Assembly: GCA_002104945.1 (NCBI GenBank)
Contig: MCFH01000032.1
Location: 62,001-126,000 of the forward strand
Source of the DNA: Piromyces finnis
Taxonomy: Eukaryota; Neocallimastigomycota; Neocallimastigomycetes; Neocallimastigales; Neocallimastigaceae
DNA: 64,000 bases
Reading direction: 5' to 3'
In this document: in pieces, positions 1 through 13,352 of the stretch
How positions within the stretch are numbered: position 1 is the first letter of the stretch
How the letters are laid out: every line of letters starts with the position of its first letter
The notes under the pieces: model-generated
Databases searched by the model: none
Seen by the model: only the letters and a program-made list of their open reading frames with translations
What the model was told of the DNA's origin: nothing
Position numbers and translations under genes: made by a program

Positions 1-77
1 AAAAACTAATCCATTGAATTAATATTGTTATATATTATATTATATATTTATTATTATTATTAACTCATGGGTAATAG

Positions 78-873
78 ATAGCTATTTCAATTGCTTTCGT
101 AATATTAAATTTATTGTAAGTATCAAAAATAAAATATTGCGGTTAATAATTATTCTTTAATCCTCAATATTTATTTTTATTATTATTAATGTATTTATTT
201 ATGTCTTGAATAAATTTCCTTTGTTTATTATTATTAAATATTATTACTCTTTTTATCATATGGCTATTAAATATTTTATTGTATTTTATTATTACTACAA
301 TGACCATTATTATTGACTTTTTTTTTTTTCCAATTCTAAAAAAAAAAAAAACTATAAAGTTTCAATTTCGAAATTATTTCCAAACATTTTTCTTTCCTAA
401 GTGTTTTTATTATTTTATTATCTTGGTTGGTTGTATGTTGTATTACCACATCCTTCAGACAATACACCACACATAAATATTATGTTCGTATTGGCGATAA
501 TGACAAAGATGATGATAATTATAATTCAGAAGAAATATCTACAGCTAAAAAACCACATTTTAAAAAAAAGTATTTAGAATATTTCAATATATTAGGTAAA
601 AAAATGGATTTTAAACGTTTTGATATAACCAATGATGAGGAAGTACCAAATTCACCTTATTTTGACATTAAGAATTATATTAGTTTGGGACTTTCACTTT
701 TGATTATTGGATTAACCATTGGTTTTCAAAATTGGTGGCATATCAATAAATTAATTCCTTTTGTTCCTTTGATCATGGCTAGCGTTAATCTTTATGCTTC
801 AGTTATCATTGATGAAACTACTACAGAAATAAATAGTTTAAAAGGTTATAAATCACCATATAAAGGTGCTTAA
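78..873 (+). CDS. Pho88/SND3-like ER membrane protein, 3' part only
   Basis: Two exons are visible: 78-115 and 402-873, joined across an intron with a GTAAGT donor and a CTAAG acceptor. The join keeps phase, and the in-frame stop just before 400 shows that the second exon cannot extend further left. The upstream exon with the start codon lies outside the window. The joined N-terminus is one continuous hydrophobic helix (IAISIAFVILNLF followed by VFIILLSWLVVCC). A charged Asp/Asn/Lys loop and a second membrane helix (SLGLSLLIIGLTIGF) follow, and the protein ends in SLKGYKSPYKGA. This helix, polar loop, helix, basic tail layout matches Pho88/SND3, an ER protein of the SND targeting route first linked to phosphate uptake in yeast; its tail reads roughly GDLKRPFKA. 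The identity is weak and rests on layout and a few residues. It could be another small ER membrane protein. Confidence 0.45.
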
Positions 874-1304
874 TTACTCTAACAAAAATAAAAACATCGT
901 TAAAAAAAAAAAAAAAAACCTTTTTTTTTTTTTTTTCCCCTTCATATATAAATAATTGTAATGAACGCATAGGATTTCAATTTAACATGTATAACTATTT
1001 CAAAGTTTTAACCTTTTCATATATATATAATTTAGGATACTAATTAATTGAGCATCATCATCATCATCATTATAATAAAAATAACCAACAATATATATAT
1101 CATTAATTCTATTAATAACACTATTATTATCAACATTAATGTTATTTGTTGCCATTATATTTATTTTTTTAAACTTTAAAATTTATAGAATGATAATTAT
1201 GGGTATGATTTTGGGGTTATTTTTTAACCTTTTAAAAAGGTTTATTTTTAAATAAAATGAGAAAGAATCGAATTTTCTTATATTTGAAATGTGTATAAAA
1301 ATAA

Positions 1305-1352
<48 letters not shown>

Positions 1353-1726
1353 TAGTATTAGTGTTTTTGCTATTATTAGTATTATAGTTATGGTGCTATT
1401 GTAATTGATTAGGAGGTTAAGAGGTTATTATTAAATAATGAATTTAAATATATATATAGAACTATAAATGTATAAAAGAAAAGAAAAAATAAACCATTGT
1501 CCCTAACTATATTATAACATTTGGTATATAAAAAATCAATTTTAAAAGTAAAAAAAAAAAATATTTATCATCATCATAAAAAAAAAAAAAAAAGTCTATT
1601 ATAAATAGAAAGATACAGATCAACTATGGAATTCTTAAAACTTGATAAAGATATTCATACACACACATATATATACATATGCATATATATAATAAAAAAT
1701 GATGGAGATGAGGCATACAGGGAGGT
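874..1726. other. Spacer without a gene
   Basis: This spacer separates the convergent 3' ends of the Pho88-like gene and the WW-protein gene. It holds A and T homopolymers, an ATT/TTA microsatellite at about 1303-1352 and TA-rich stretches. I see no coding pattern on either strand. Confidence 0.7.
1303..1352. repeat. TTA microsatellite
   Basis: This is an almost pure TTA trinucleotide run of about 16 units in the spacer downstream of the WW-protein gene. Confidence 0.95.
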
Positions 1727-3512
1727 TTAATCCATATATTTTCTTTTTAATTTATCATCTCTTTTTTGTTTCTTCATTTTTTTAAAATGTTCAATTTCTT
1801 TACGACTAAGTTTTCTTTTACCCGATTTATTGTTGTCACCTTCTCCTCCTCTGGATTGATGAATTGTATTGTAATGTTGTTGATAGGCCTCTGGATTGAA
1901 ATAGTATTGCATTTGACGTTCACCTTTTGATTCTGGAGTGAAATAATCTTTAGTATTTATCATAATATCACTTGTATTTTGTTGAAAACGTCCAGTTCTC
2001 TTGTTGAAATATCCAGAAACTAATGATAATAAATGAATAGTGAGTTATGAATACATTAGCATCAATATAAATAGAAAAAAAAAATAGTGAATTATGAATA
2101 AATGAGCATCAATATAATATAATAAATAAATGAATAGTGAATTATGAATAAATGAACATTAATATAATATAATAAATAAATGAATAGTGAGTTATGAATA
2201 AATTAGCATCATATAAATAATAATAATTGTAAAGAAAAAAAAAATTTTTTTCGTATTTATTAATTTTTGTCTTATATATGTTTTTTAAATTTTAATTTCT
2301 ATATATATTAATTATATCATTTAAATGAGTTTTTTTTTTTTGTCACATATTAATTAATTAATTATTATCAATTTCATTATTATTATTATTATTGTTGTTG
2401 TTGCTATCATCATCATCATTATCATTATCACTGATGTTATAATTCCTTTCATTATTAATATTATTTCTTTCTTTCAATTTATTATTTTTTTTTTAAACAA
2501 AACATGTATATATATATATATTTAAAAATAATTTATATTCTATTTATTTACCTGAATATTCTTGAAATTGTCCTGGAGTTGTCGTTGAGGAGGAAGTTTC
2601 TTGTGGTGGGTAAACATATTGTTGTGGTGGATAGTTCCAATAGTTTTCATAATAATTTGTTGCGGTTGTTGAAGCTGTTACACCAGTATCACTTTCTTTA
2701 TCGGTATTATCTTTTTCACCGCCTTCTTTTTTATCTTTGTCTGGTCCTGAAAGATCACCAAATTTTTCTTTGGCATCATCAATTTTATTGAGTAAAGAAT
2801 CAAAATTGGATAGGGTATCTTTATCTGCTGGTGCAGAATAATCAGTTGGATAGGCTGCATAATTATATTGATCGTAATAGGATGCATATTGTGAATAGTC
2901 ATAACCACTAGTAGCATCATAACCATAATAATAATTAGGATCTGTTGGATTGGTATATACTGATGTTGATGGATCAATTGTAGTTGTTGTTGCTAATGTT
3001 GTGGTAGTGGTGGTAGTGGTGGTATTATTATTATTATCATTTTCAGTTTCTTTTTCTTCTTCTTGTTGTTTTTGTTGTTGTTCTTTTAGGGCTTCTTCAT
3101 ACCCTTCAACTTCAATTTCATAATCTTCATCACCAGAAGCGAGGTCTTGGGGACTTGCATCATCGGATTTCTTTTCATTATTTTTTGTTTCTACTTTATC
3201 TTCATTACCTTCAAATGGATTGTCCCAAGTAACCTCATCTGTTTCTGTATTCCAATAATAATAATTTTTTGTATTTTCATCCCAACAAGCTTCCCATACT
3301 GAATTTTCTGGCATTTTTAAGGGTGGTGGTGGTGGTGGGGTTAATGCTTCTTCTTTTTCATCTTTAGGTTGAACTGCTGTATTGGATTCACTATCAGTTA
3401 TGTTATTATCGGTAGTAGTATCATTTTCCGCAGTGGTAGTATTTTCTTTTTCTATTGAATCATTAATTTCTTGAACGTCACTGGTTGAACTAGTACTGTT
3501 TTCCACTGACAT
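1727..3512 (-). CDS. WW-domain protein, conserved fungal family
   Basis: The gene has two exons, 3512-2552 and 2019-1727, split by an intron with GTAAAT and a TTAG acceptor; the join keeps phase and gives 417 residues. An N-terminal acidic Ser/Thr-rich part and a Pro run precede one WW domain at about residues 73-99, with Trp73, a Tyr triplet at 84-86, Trp96 and Pro99 in place. WW domains bind Pro-rich ligands. The middle is Glu-, Thr- and Tyr-rich. The second exon holds GYFNKRTGRFQ, then GERQMQYYFNPEAYQQ and a basic end with KRKLSRKEIEHFKK. From memory this tail is typical of a conserved fungal WW protein family linked to RNA processing; I know no firm function for it. The WW domain is solid, the family placement is moderate, and nuclear location is inferred from the basic tail. 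The intron contains a 50-bp minisatellite. Confidence 0.8.
2031..2215. repeat. 50-bp minisatellite inside the WW-gene intron
   Basis: About four imperfect copies start at 2037, 2084, 2134 and 2184 (spacing 47, 50 and 50). Each contains ATAGTGA(A/G)TTATGAATA followed by an AGCATCA or AACATTA core. The array begins about 10 bases inside the acceptor end of the intron. Confidence 0.9.
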
Positions 3513-4475
3513 ATTTTTGTAATTATTTTGGTATATATATAGGTATTTGATTTAAAAAAATGATTTAAATTTTTTTTTTTTTTTTAGAGATTATTTAAAA
3601 TAACAATAATTTTTTTTTTTTTTTTTTTTTTAAAAAATGTTATTACAGATTATTCAATGGTGATTATTAATACTGTTATTGTTGTTATTGCTGTTGAATC
3701 CTAATGAATTTCTTTTTTTTTTTTTAAAAAAAAAAAAGATTTTGAAATTTTAAAATTTTAAAATTGAAAAAAAAATTTTTATTTTTATTTTTATTTTTAT
3801 TTTTATGTTAAATTTTAATTAATAAAAAAAAAAAAAAAAAAAATTATATAAATATAAAAAATATTTATTTTTACTATTAATGATTATTATTAATTATTTT
3901 TTTTTTCTTATTAAACTTTGTCTTTTTCATTATTATTCTAATTATTATTATTCTAATTATTATTACTACTATATTCACTATTAATGATTATTATTATTAA
4001 ATATTATCACTTTTTATTATTTATTATTCAAAGTTTAAAACTTTTTTACTTTTGCTATTTATTGAAAAAAAAAATAAATTTTAAAACTATATATATACAA
4101 TATTTTTTATTTTATTTTTATATTTTAATAGATTTTATTTATTTATTAAATATCTAAAAGATATTTTTTTATTATAAAATGGATTATTAAAAAAATTGAA
4201 ATGAAATTTCGAATTTCATAAAGTTTTTTTTTTTGATTAATGTATTAGGTGGTGGTGAAGGTGACTCTCTATATATGAATACTAAAATTGATTATTATTG
4301 GTGTTGTTTATTATTATATTATTATTAGTATTTCATTTTTTTAAATATAATTAATTATATTAGTTATAGAAAGAGTTTTTTATTTCTTGCTTTATTTTCC
4401 CTTTTTTTCCCCCCCTTCCATTATTATTATTATTATTTTTTCTTCTTCTTTTTTTTTTTTTATTCACTCTGCAAA
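3513..4475. other. Spacer without a gene
   Basis: This is the upstream region of the WW gene and the downstream region of the LAMTOR5-like gene. It contains long T and A runs and ATT-rich stretches, and no recognisable gene or RNA. Confidence 0.7.
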
Positions 4476-5220
4476 TTAGTTATTCATTTTTTGTTTGGCA
4501 AGAGCAACCATAATTTCATTTTCTGAACTAATTAAGAAATTGGTATTATCTGTTTCTATAGAAATGGTTGGTTTTGAATTATCTAATGAAATGGATTGAG
4601 CACGGTTAACAAGTGAAGAAACATAAGCAGCTTTATTACTATTAATTGTTCCTTTGCCTTTTTTTTTTTTTTTTTTTAATTTTTTTAAATAAATGTAGGT
4701 ACGCATGATATATAGTGTTATCCCATTATTATTATTATTTTTTTTTTTTAAAAAAAAATATTAAATTATATTAAATTGAATTTATATAGAGAGAAATGTT
4801 TTTTTTTTTTTTATCATTATTTCATATTATAGTTATTATAATAATGGATATATATATTTGTATGAGGATAAACGTATAAACAGATAAGATATATTATAAA
4901 TTGTTTTTTTTTTTTTTTAAAAAAATTATATTTAATTATATTTTATATTTCTTACATCCTAAACATAATCCGTTATTATCAGTAACTAATATTCCTTTAA
5001 CATCTTCCATGGATGAACTATAAATATTTCAGTTTTAATAAGAAAAAGGTAAAAGATATACAAATAGATAGATAAAATAAATGATTATTTATTAATATTA
5101 ATATTATTTTTTTTTTTAAATATATATATACATTAATAGTATTAATTTTTATATTTATCTATAAAAAACTTTTTTATTTTATTACTATTTTTGAATGGTA
5201 TTTTCAAATTGGTTTTCCAT
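4476..5220 (-). CDS. LAMTOR5: Ragulator subunit LAMTOR5 (HBXIP) homologue
   Basis: Three exons, 5220-5186 (35 nt), 5017-4956 (62 nt) and 4657-4476, join in phase into a 92-residue protein, close to the 91 residues of human LAMTOR5. The start MENQFENTIQK parallels the human N-terminal helix. Exon 2 gives GILVTDNNGLCLGC, matching the family strand motif (human GVLCTDSQGLNLGC). Exon 3 continues with KGTIN and ends with the roadblock-fold strands around ISIETDNTNFLI and EIMVALAKQK. LAMTOR5 is one of the roadblock subunits of Ragulator, which anchors Rag GTPases on the lysosome or vacuole for amino-acid control of TORC1. Donors are GTAATA and GTAAGA; acceptors are ATAG and AAAG. The next genes on both sides are on the same strand but too far away for any joint transcript to be argued. 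Identity is strong from length and motif order. Confidence 0.85.
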
Positions 5221-6062
5221 TTTCTTTTCTCTTTTTTTTTTAAATATAATTATAAAAAAATAGAAAGAAAAAAAAAAAATTAAATATTAAATATTAAAAT
5301 TTTATATATATATTTTTTTTTTTTTTAAAATTAAAAAAAGTGAATTTTTAAAAATCCACTTCGTTTTAATAAACCAATCGACCACCACATATTGTCAACT
5401 ACACTCCCATTTTATGATGCTTAATTTAGAATTAAAAATAAAAAAAAATAAAAAATATATATGTAAAAGCGGATCCTTTTTTCACAATTTTATATGTTTA
5501 TTAATAGTTTTAGATTTTATTATAAAAGGTTGATATTAAATAAATAAGTAAATAAATAAATAAATAAAATAATTATAATAATAATTAAAAAGAAATGTAT
5601 TTATATAAATTGTATACTATAGAATTGATGATGATAAATAAATAAATAATTACTTTGCTTTTTTTTTTTACTATAAATTATTTTTATAAATATAAAAAAA
5701 TTATATATAAATTATCTATATGAATTATTTATAATACTATTGTTATTATTTCAAAAAAAAAAAAAAAAAAAGTCTTCTTTTGTAAAAATCTTTTATATAT
5801 TATTATCATCAGCATCATCACCATTCTTATCATTATCGTCATCATCATTGCTATTTTATTATTATAATTTAGATGAAAAAAAAAAAAGTTTTTGATTTAT
5901 AGAGAGAAAAGAAAAAAAAAATTATTATAGAGCATCAAGGAAATCAAGGAAAAAGTGGTGGTGGTGGTGGTCATAGAATATAGAGTAAAGGAGAAAAAGG
6001 TATATATATATATACATATATATATATTATACGCGTAGGTTATTGTGAATTTTTTTTAAAGG
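5221..6062. other. Spacer without a gene
   Basis: This is the downstream region of the large Asn/Gln-rich gene. It holds homopolymers, a short TGG run near 5955-5970 and TA-rich stretches. No gene is visible. Confidence 0.7.
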
Positions 6063-7871
6063 TCAAGAATTAAAAAGATTGGAATGGAAATTTGAATTGT
6101 TATTATTGGAATTCGGTGAATCTGGTGAATGCGTATGATTAAAAATACTAGTATTAATACCAGTGGTAAGATCATTTGCAATAGAAGCGGTAATACCGGA
6201 AAGACCACTATTACTGAAATAATTGGAATTAAACGTGGAAGGAATCTTAATAATGTCTAAATCACTATTGCTATAGATGTTTGCATCGACATCATTTAAC
6301 GTATCCATTGGATTAGACATTAAAGTGGAATCTGGGAGTGATGTCGTGGGATAATTGGGAAGGGTAAGATTTGGTGATGAACGCATTTGAAAATGATTTT
6401 GGGTTGGTGAATCTTTTGAAGTGTCATGATCTAATGAAATAAAACTACCGGATTCTTGATGATGATGATGATGTTGGGGTTGAGAGGGGGGTTGATTTAT
6501 ATAAACTTGCATACCGGAAACGGAAACTAAACCATTATTAAGTAGAGGATGATTAGAGGTAAGGGAGGTGGCAGCATTCACTGATGGTGATTCTGCATTG
6601 GAGGAACTACCGCCGGCATTACGATTTCCACGACGAGAACGTTCAAAAAAGGTCCGAATTTGGGTACGATTTGGAATACGATGTTTTGGAATGTTATATT
6701 TAATTGCCATGGCTTCTGCTTGTCGTAGGAAACGATTATAGGTAATATCTTTACTAAGGGCGGCACGACAAGCTTCACTCATGATACGATCAGAGGGTCT
6801 ATACTCTGATATTGGTCCAAGAATACCATGAAGATTTTTGCCGTAAACTACAGCTTGTTTCAAATTACTTGCGTAAATTTCAATCTTTAGAGTGGCATTA
6901 CAAGAAATTTTAAAGGAACGATGACTAGAGGTGGTACCGTTCGTTGATTTATTGTCTTCTGGTGTAACATCAGAATGATGAATACAATCAAAATTACGTT
7001 TCATGCTATTACTTTGACCTTCCATAATAATGGAATTTTCATTACGATAGAGGTGAGAAGAATGTCCATCTCCAGAATGGGATGGTATCGGGGAAGAGGC
7101 AGTAGGAATACCAATAACATGAGAGGATTGATTCATGGAAGATTTAATTCGTTTGGCTAATTTTTTACCTCCTTTTCCAAATTCAGCTGTATCTGTATCG
7201 ACGGTTTGTAAGGAAGAAACTATTGATGGACACCATGGATACCCTTTACAAAAGAATCGTGAACCATACATCATACTTTGTTTATCAATTAAATCTTTTG
7301 CTTTACGGTATTTTGGACTTCTTGGATCGTTTGTTTCTGGTTCCCAACTCAAATCTAAAGATTTTGATGGCATATTATTTCTTTCCCCTTCTAAACCTCC
7401 AATATAATTAATTTTTAAGAATCCTGGGTGTCGATCGGTAGCAGAACGTTGTACACGCCAATCCTGCGGTTGATCTTCAAAAAATTTTGGAATATCATTC
7501 GTTTTAATAACCGTAATTAATCGCCAACCACGATGGGTATTCCGATGAACAGCTTCTTCAATCTCTTTTGGAATATCCAAAAATACAGGGTATATAGCAT
7601 TAAGTTGTTCCTCGGGATCTGTCGTATTCTCTTCATCACTTTGATGTGAAGGATGATTAGGTTCTTGTACTGACATTGGATTTTCATCTCTTGAATGAAT
7701 CTCTGACACAGTATTGGATGAGAAATGTTGTTGTTGTTGTTGTTGTTGTTGTGACGAGGGTGGTTGATGACCTTTATTTGTAGAAGAATAAAATGGAAAA
7801 TAATTTAAAAGGTTAGAATTATATTTTTTTAATGGGTTGGTATTATTATGATAAATGTTTAAATCATGACG

Positions 7872-7959
<88 letters not shown>

Positions 7960-8152
7960 TTTTTATTATTAGTATTATCATGATAATGTTTATTTTGATT
8001 ATTATTATTATTTTGATTATTACCTTTAGTTTTATGATGACTATTTTTATTTTTATTATTAGTATTGTTATTATGACTACTACTGCTGCTGCTGCTATCA
8101 TCATCATCATTATTGTTATTATTAGGATGCTTGTTGTTGCTGCTGCCGCCGC

Positions 8153-8189
<37 letters not shown>

Positions 8190-9271
8190 TGAATTGTTTT
8201 GGAGGGAGATTATTCCATTAATCAATTGATTTATTCCATTACCGTGAATATCATTAGAATTTAGATGACTACTATTCCCATTCATATTTAATCCGGTGGA
8301 GGTGGTTGCGTTTGTTGGATTAAGGGAAGCAATGGTTGTTAAGCCTAAGGAATTATTTAAAGAGGTTAATGTATGAATACTCGGTAGGGTAATACCTGTG
8401 TTATTAAGTTGATTGATTCCTCCCAGTTGACTGAGTTGTGAAATATTATTAATTTCCGTCGTATTATTATTTCCTCCATTTAATTGATTTAATAGATTTA
8501 TAGGATTGAGGTTATTGATGCCATTAAGATTGGAAAGTCTTTGAAGATTAATACTATTAAGGTTGTTATTCAGTAATCCGTTAAGCGGTAACAGATTAGA
8601 TTGTAGTTGTAGGGATTTCAATAGATTTTGATCGGATAGTGAATTGGAAAGTGTTGTCCGTTGTTTTATATCGGTCATATCATTTTCATTCTCTTCATTT
8701 GGGGTGGTATTCCCATTCCCATGCGTTTTATTTGATGGAGTGGAAGATTGTGGATCTTTTGATTTTAAAAGGTATTTAATTGATTTATTTGTTGCCCCCT
8801 CCAACGCTAGTGACTTATTTATTGTTTCCAACTCCAGAAATTCTGAGGTGTTCGAAGAAGAAGAAGGATGACGAGGAGATAAGGAAGAAGAAGTGGCAGC
8901 CGTTGTCAAGGATTGTGATGGATTATGATAGGTATTGCTATTTCTTAATATTAAAGGATTTTCACAAGTTACATTTTTTAAAAATTCAGCATCGACGGTT
9001 TGACCTGGTGTTAATTTTTTACCATTTTTCCATACCGTTACAAATCCTAATTCTGAAGAAGATCCAATATAATCAGGTCCGAAGAATTGAAGAATACACA
9101 CTTTTAAATCATGAATATCTTCACCTGAAAAGGGTATTTTTGTAGCATCAATATCTGTGGTACGTTTAATCCATACATTTCTTGTGGAATTTAAATTAGC
9201 ATAAGAGGATAGGTAGATTTGTTGAAAAGAATTTGAAGTATTTGAATTGGATGTTTGTTGAGAATGAGAAG

Positions 9272-9305
<34 letters not shown>

Positions 9306-9479
9306 TTGTTGTTGTTGTTGTTGTTGTTGAGAAAATAAAACATTATTTGTAGGTATTGTTGGAGGAGGTGATGATGTTGTATTTCCTGGAGATAATGAAG
9401 GTTCATTCACTGAAAAAGAAGAAGGCTGACCTTCCATATCTAACTCTTCCGTATTTGTCATATTTTCCGGGCTTTTCAT
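6063..9479 (-). CDS. Asn/Gln-rich 1138-residue protein with ubiquitin-like region and possible DNA-binding module
   Basis: This is a single uninterrupted frame of 1138 residues starting at an ATG preceded by an A-rich leader. Order: a 19-residue Gln run near 51-69; a folded-looking segment at about 101-179 (GEDIHDLKVCILQFFGPDY ... GFVTVWKNGKKLTPG) that looks ubiquitin-like; a long Asn/Leu/Ile and then Asn/Thr/Ser low-complexity part; and a conserved-looking block at about 625-950. That block contains HRGWRL, FFEDQPQDWRVQRSATDRH, SRFFCKGYPWCPS, a basic KGGKKLAKRIKSS patch and SCNATLKIEIYASNLKQAV ending near a His. It closes with RPSDRIMSEACRAALSKDI and IPNRTQIRTFFERSRRG. The Cys/His spacing and following helices recall WRKY-GCM1-type DNA-binding parts of MULE transposases; that is inference. 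The Gln and Asn tracts fit a transcription regulator. I do not recognise the gene. Confidence 0.75.
7871..7927 (-). repeat. Poly-Asn codon run within the 1138-residue protein
   Basis: A nearly pure AAT (minus strand) run encodes about 18-19 consecutive Asn residues. A poly-Thr run (ACT codons) adjoins it at about 7928-7960. On the plus strand the same DNA gives a spurious Ile/Ser frame. Confidence 0.9.
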
Positions 9480-12189
9480 TTTTTAATTTTTAGTATTTTT
9501 TTTTTTATTGAAAAAGAATAGGTATATTTAACAAAAAATATATATAGGTATATGGAGTATATGGATGTATTATTTGTATTATTTTCCTTTTTTTTTTTTT
9601 TTTTTTAAAAAAAAAAGATAATATGAATCAATATATATTCATATTATTTTTAAATAACGGATAAGTATGACGATTTTATTTCTATTATTTTTATCAAATG
9701 GATAATATTAAATTAATTTTCTATATACAATAACAATTATAAAATATATATATATATATGTATGATTACTTCTTTTTAATATTTTATTAAAAACCTTTAA
9801 AAATGTATATATATATATATAACTGAAATTTAAATGAAAATTCTAATTTATGTGGAAAGTTAATTTTCTGTGTTGTATTAAAAGTAATATTTTTTATAAT
9901 TGACTATAAAAGGTGAAATGTTGACTATGATGATTAAAATTAATTTTCTCTATTTTATTCGTTTATTTTGTTTTTGTTTTCTTAATGTAAATAAAAATTT
10001 ATATTGCCCGCTGTAGTGATTAAATAGGAGTGTTTAATTTAGTTACTAGATGTATTTCCTTTTTTCCTTTATCTAAGTTATTTATTTAATATATAAAAAA
10101 GATAATTAAATTATTATTAATTTCAAATAAGATAATTGAATAAATAAATATTATATCTATCTAAAACTTTTATACACCATAGATATATAAGAAATGTAGA
10201 TAGTAATGGTATAGAAAAAAAAAAAAAAGGGTGAAAACTATTAAACATTTGAAATAAATCTATTAATAATAGAGAATTAAAAAATAAAACAAAATAAAAA
10301 AGTATACATTATAGTATTTACTGAATTAACGAAATTGGAAAAAAAAAAAAAAAGATGAAAATAATTATTATTCCATCCATAACTAATTAACAAAATGAAA
10401 TGAATAATGCTAATTTATTATTTTTTAGCTATTTTTATCTTTTTAAATCTATAGTTTCATATATCATAACATTCAACTATTATGTAATCAAGAAATCATT
10501 GTAAAGATTATTAATTAAAAAATATATAAATATATTTTATCCTAATCCATATATATATAATTTTTATTTCCATAAAATATTTTACATTGCCAATTTTATT
10601 TATTTAATATATATATATATGTTTTTTTTTTTTAAAAAAAAAAGAGATAAAATTTAAAAGATAAATGGTAAAACTAGTCTATCTTTATAACTGAATATAA
10701 AATATACACATTTCTTTTTCTTTATTAAAAAAAAAAAAAAACATTGGCTACTTACATTTTAATTTTTCAATAAATGTATATATATGATTAAAAAAAAAAA
10801 GTTTTATCGGTTCGATTATGAGTAATGAAAGAAATATATAAAAATTAGAGTTTATTTTTCATCATGGTTCCATTATTTTTTTTTATTGAAGTATGAAAAG
10901 ATGAAAAAAAAAAAAAAAAAGATGAAATTATTTTTTTTTAAATGATAAATGGATTATATATTATTATTTAATTGTTGTTGTTGGTTGTTGTAGTTACAAA
11001 TCAATAAATTGATTCCTGATATATATATGTATATATTTTCTTTTTTTTGTTTATAAAATTTGAAATTATAATTTCTTTTTTGATATAAACATTTACTTTT
11101 TAAAAAAAAAAAAAAAAAGAATATAATAAATGCTATTAAAATTAAAAAGAAAAGAAATTATAATTCTTTTTTTTTTTTTTTAAAAAAAAATAAAAATAAT
11201 GTATAAAATGTTTAAGTTTTTTTTTATATATATATCAAAATATTATATATAATTAAATGTTTATTATTTGAAAAATGGTCCACACACACATATTTATAAT
11301 CGGTAATTTCGCTTTTTTTTTTAAATGTTAAATTTTAAAATTTTATCTTTTTTTTTTTACAAGAAAATTAAATTTTTTTTATTCAAGTGTTCATTTATTT
11401 AATTAGTTATTTATTTATCCATTCATTTATATATATATATTTTAAAAAAAATAAAAGTAACACAAAATATAAAAAAAAAACTACTTTTCCTATTTTCTTA
11501 AAAAGATCTATTTTTTTTTTTTTTTTTACATTTAATAGATATTATTATAATTCATTAGAATTTATAAATTCATAAAGTACTGGTATTGTTTATTATAATT
11601 GAGTAGAATCTCATCAATAAATCGAGTTTAGGGGATTTCTTTTTTTCGCTTTTTTAAATCATTATTTATTTAATAGATTTTTTTATTCCTTATCTAGACT
11701 TTATATTATTTAGGCACTTTTTAAGAAATGAAAAAAAAAAAAAAGAATAAAACCACGAGGGTTTAATATCTTTTTCATTTTACAAAAAAAGCAAGGGTAT
11801 AATAAAAATTCAAGGTCATAGAGTCTATGATCAAAAATTATTATTGAGCGTTTCAATGAAAGTTTCTATTTTCTTTTTCAAAAAAAAAAAAAAAATAAAT
11901 ATTTTAGATCATCGGTTAATTAAACCGAAAAATTTACTAGAATTAAATACGATTTTATGAAATATAATTTTCTTTAAAAGTTAATTAATTAGACACACAC
12001 ACACACACACATTTTATTATAGTATTCCCTTTTTTTTTTTTTTATAAAAATTATTATAATTTTTCTTTTTTGTATTTTTTTTTTATTGTAATTAATTAAA
12101 TAAATATACATAAATATAGTGTAGGTGTTATATTTATAAACATTAATTAATAAGGAAAAAACTTTTTTTTTTTTTTCTTATTAAATTTT

Positions 12190-12233
<44 letters not shown>

Positions 12234-13315
12234 TTAATAAAGTATAGATAAATAAATCACTTTTTCCTTTATTTTTTAAAATAACTATTTTTTTTTTTTA
12301 AAAAAAAATAAAATAAAAAACGAAAGGAAGTAAATAAAAAAAAATATTTATAATTTATAATAATTTATAATATTTATAATATATATATATAAAAGAGTAA
12401 AAATTAACATTAAAAGTAAAAAAAAAAAAAAAAAAAAAGATATTAGTATATAATAATATAAATATCATAAATTTCAATATAAGAAATAAAATGATATTAT
12501 CAACATGGTTAAAATAAAAAAAAATTATATATATAGAATTATAGAATTAATAATAGTTATGATGGTGGTAGTGATTTGGTAGTATTCATTGTTTTTCTTT
12601 TTAACTATTAACTTGTTAATTATTATAAAATAGATTTTTGATTTTTCTTTTTTTTTTTTTTTTCTTAATTCAAAAGAATGAATGTTTTTTTTTTTTTTTT
12701 TTTAATATTGATAATGATAATAACAATGATAATAATGTAAAAAAAAAAAAGTATATATATTAAAAGATTAAAATAAACTATTATTTTAATCAACTACTTT
12801 ATATAAAAACATTATTATTATAAAGTATTATTATTAATTATTAATTATATTAATTATTATTACTTATTTTTTTTTCTTTTTTTTCCCGTTAGGTTGTATA
12901 TATATATAAAAGTTATAAACAATTTTTTTTTATGGTTATTGAATAGATGAAATAAATCATTAATGAATTCATGCCTTCATGAATATCTATATACATGTAT
13001 ATAATGTAAGGTATATATATTATATATATCTTGTTATTTTTTTTTTTATGTAGATTTCTTGTATACTATTGAATTATACTAAATATAGTTTTATTTATTA
13101 ATATATTATATCAATTAATGGGTTTATTTTCTATATTTTTTTTTTTTTTTTAATTTTGTTGTTGTTGTATTTCTCTAATATTTCATTTGAATTTGTATTG
13201 ATCTTCTATTTTCTCCCTCTTTTTTTTTTTTTTTTTTTTTTCTTCTTCTTTTTCTTCTTCTTCTTCTTCCCTGATCGTTATTTTCATTTTTAGTATTATT
13301 ATGTTAAAATATTTA

Positions 13316-13352
<37 letters not shown>

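Noticed and set aside
7866-8192. Plus-strand frame of Ile/Ser/Ala runs
   Set aside because: It is the antisense of Asn, Thr and Ser codon repeats in the 1138-residue gene and has no independent coding character.
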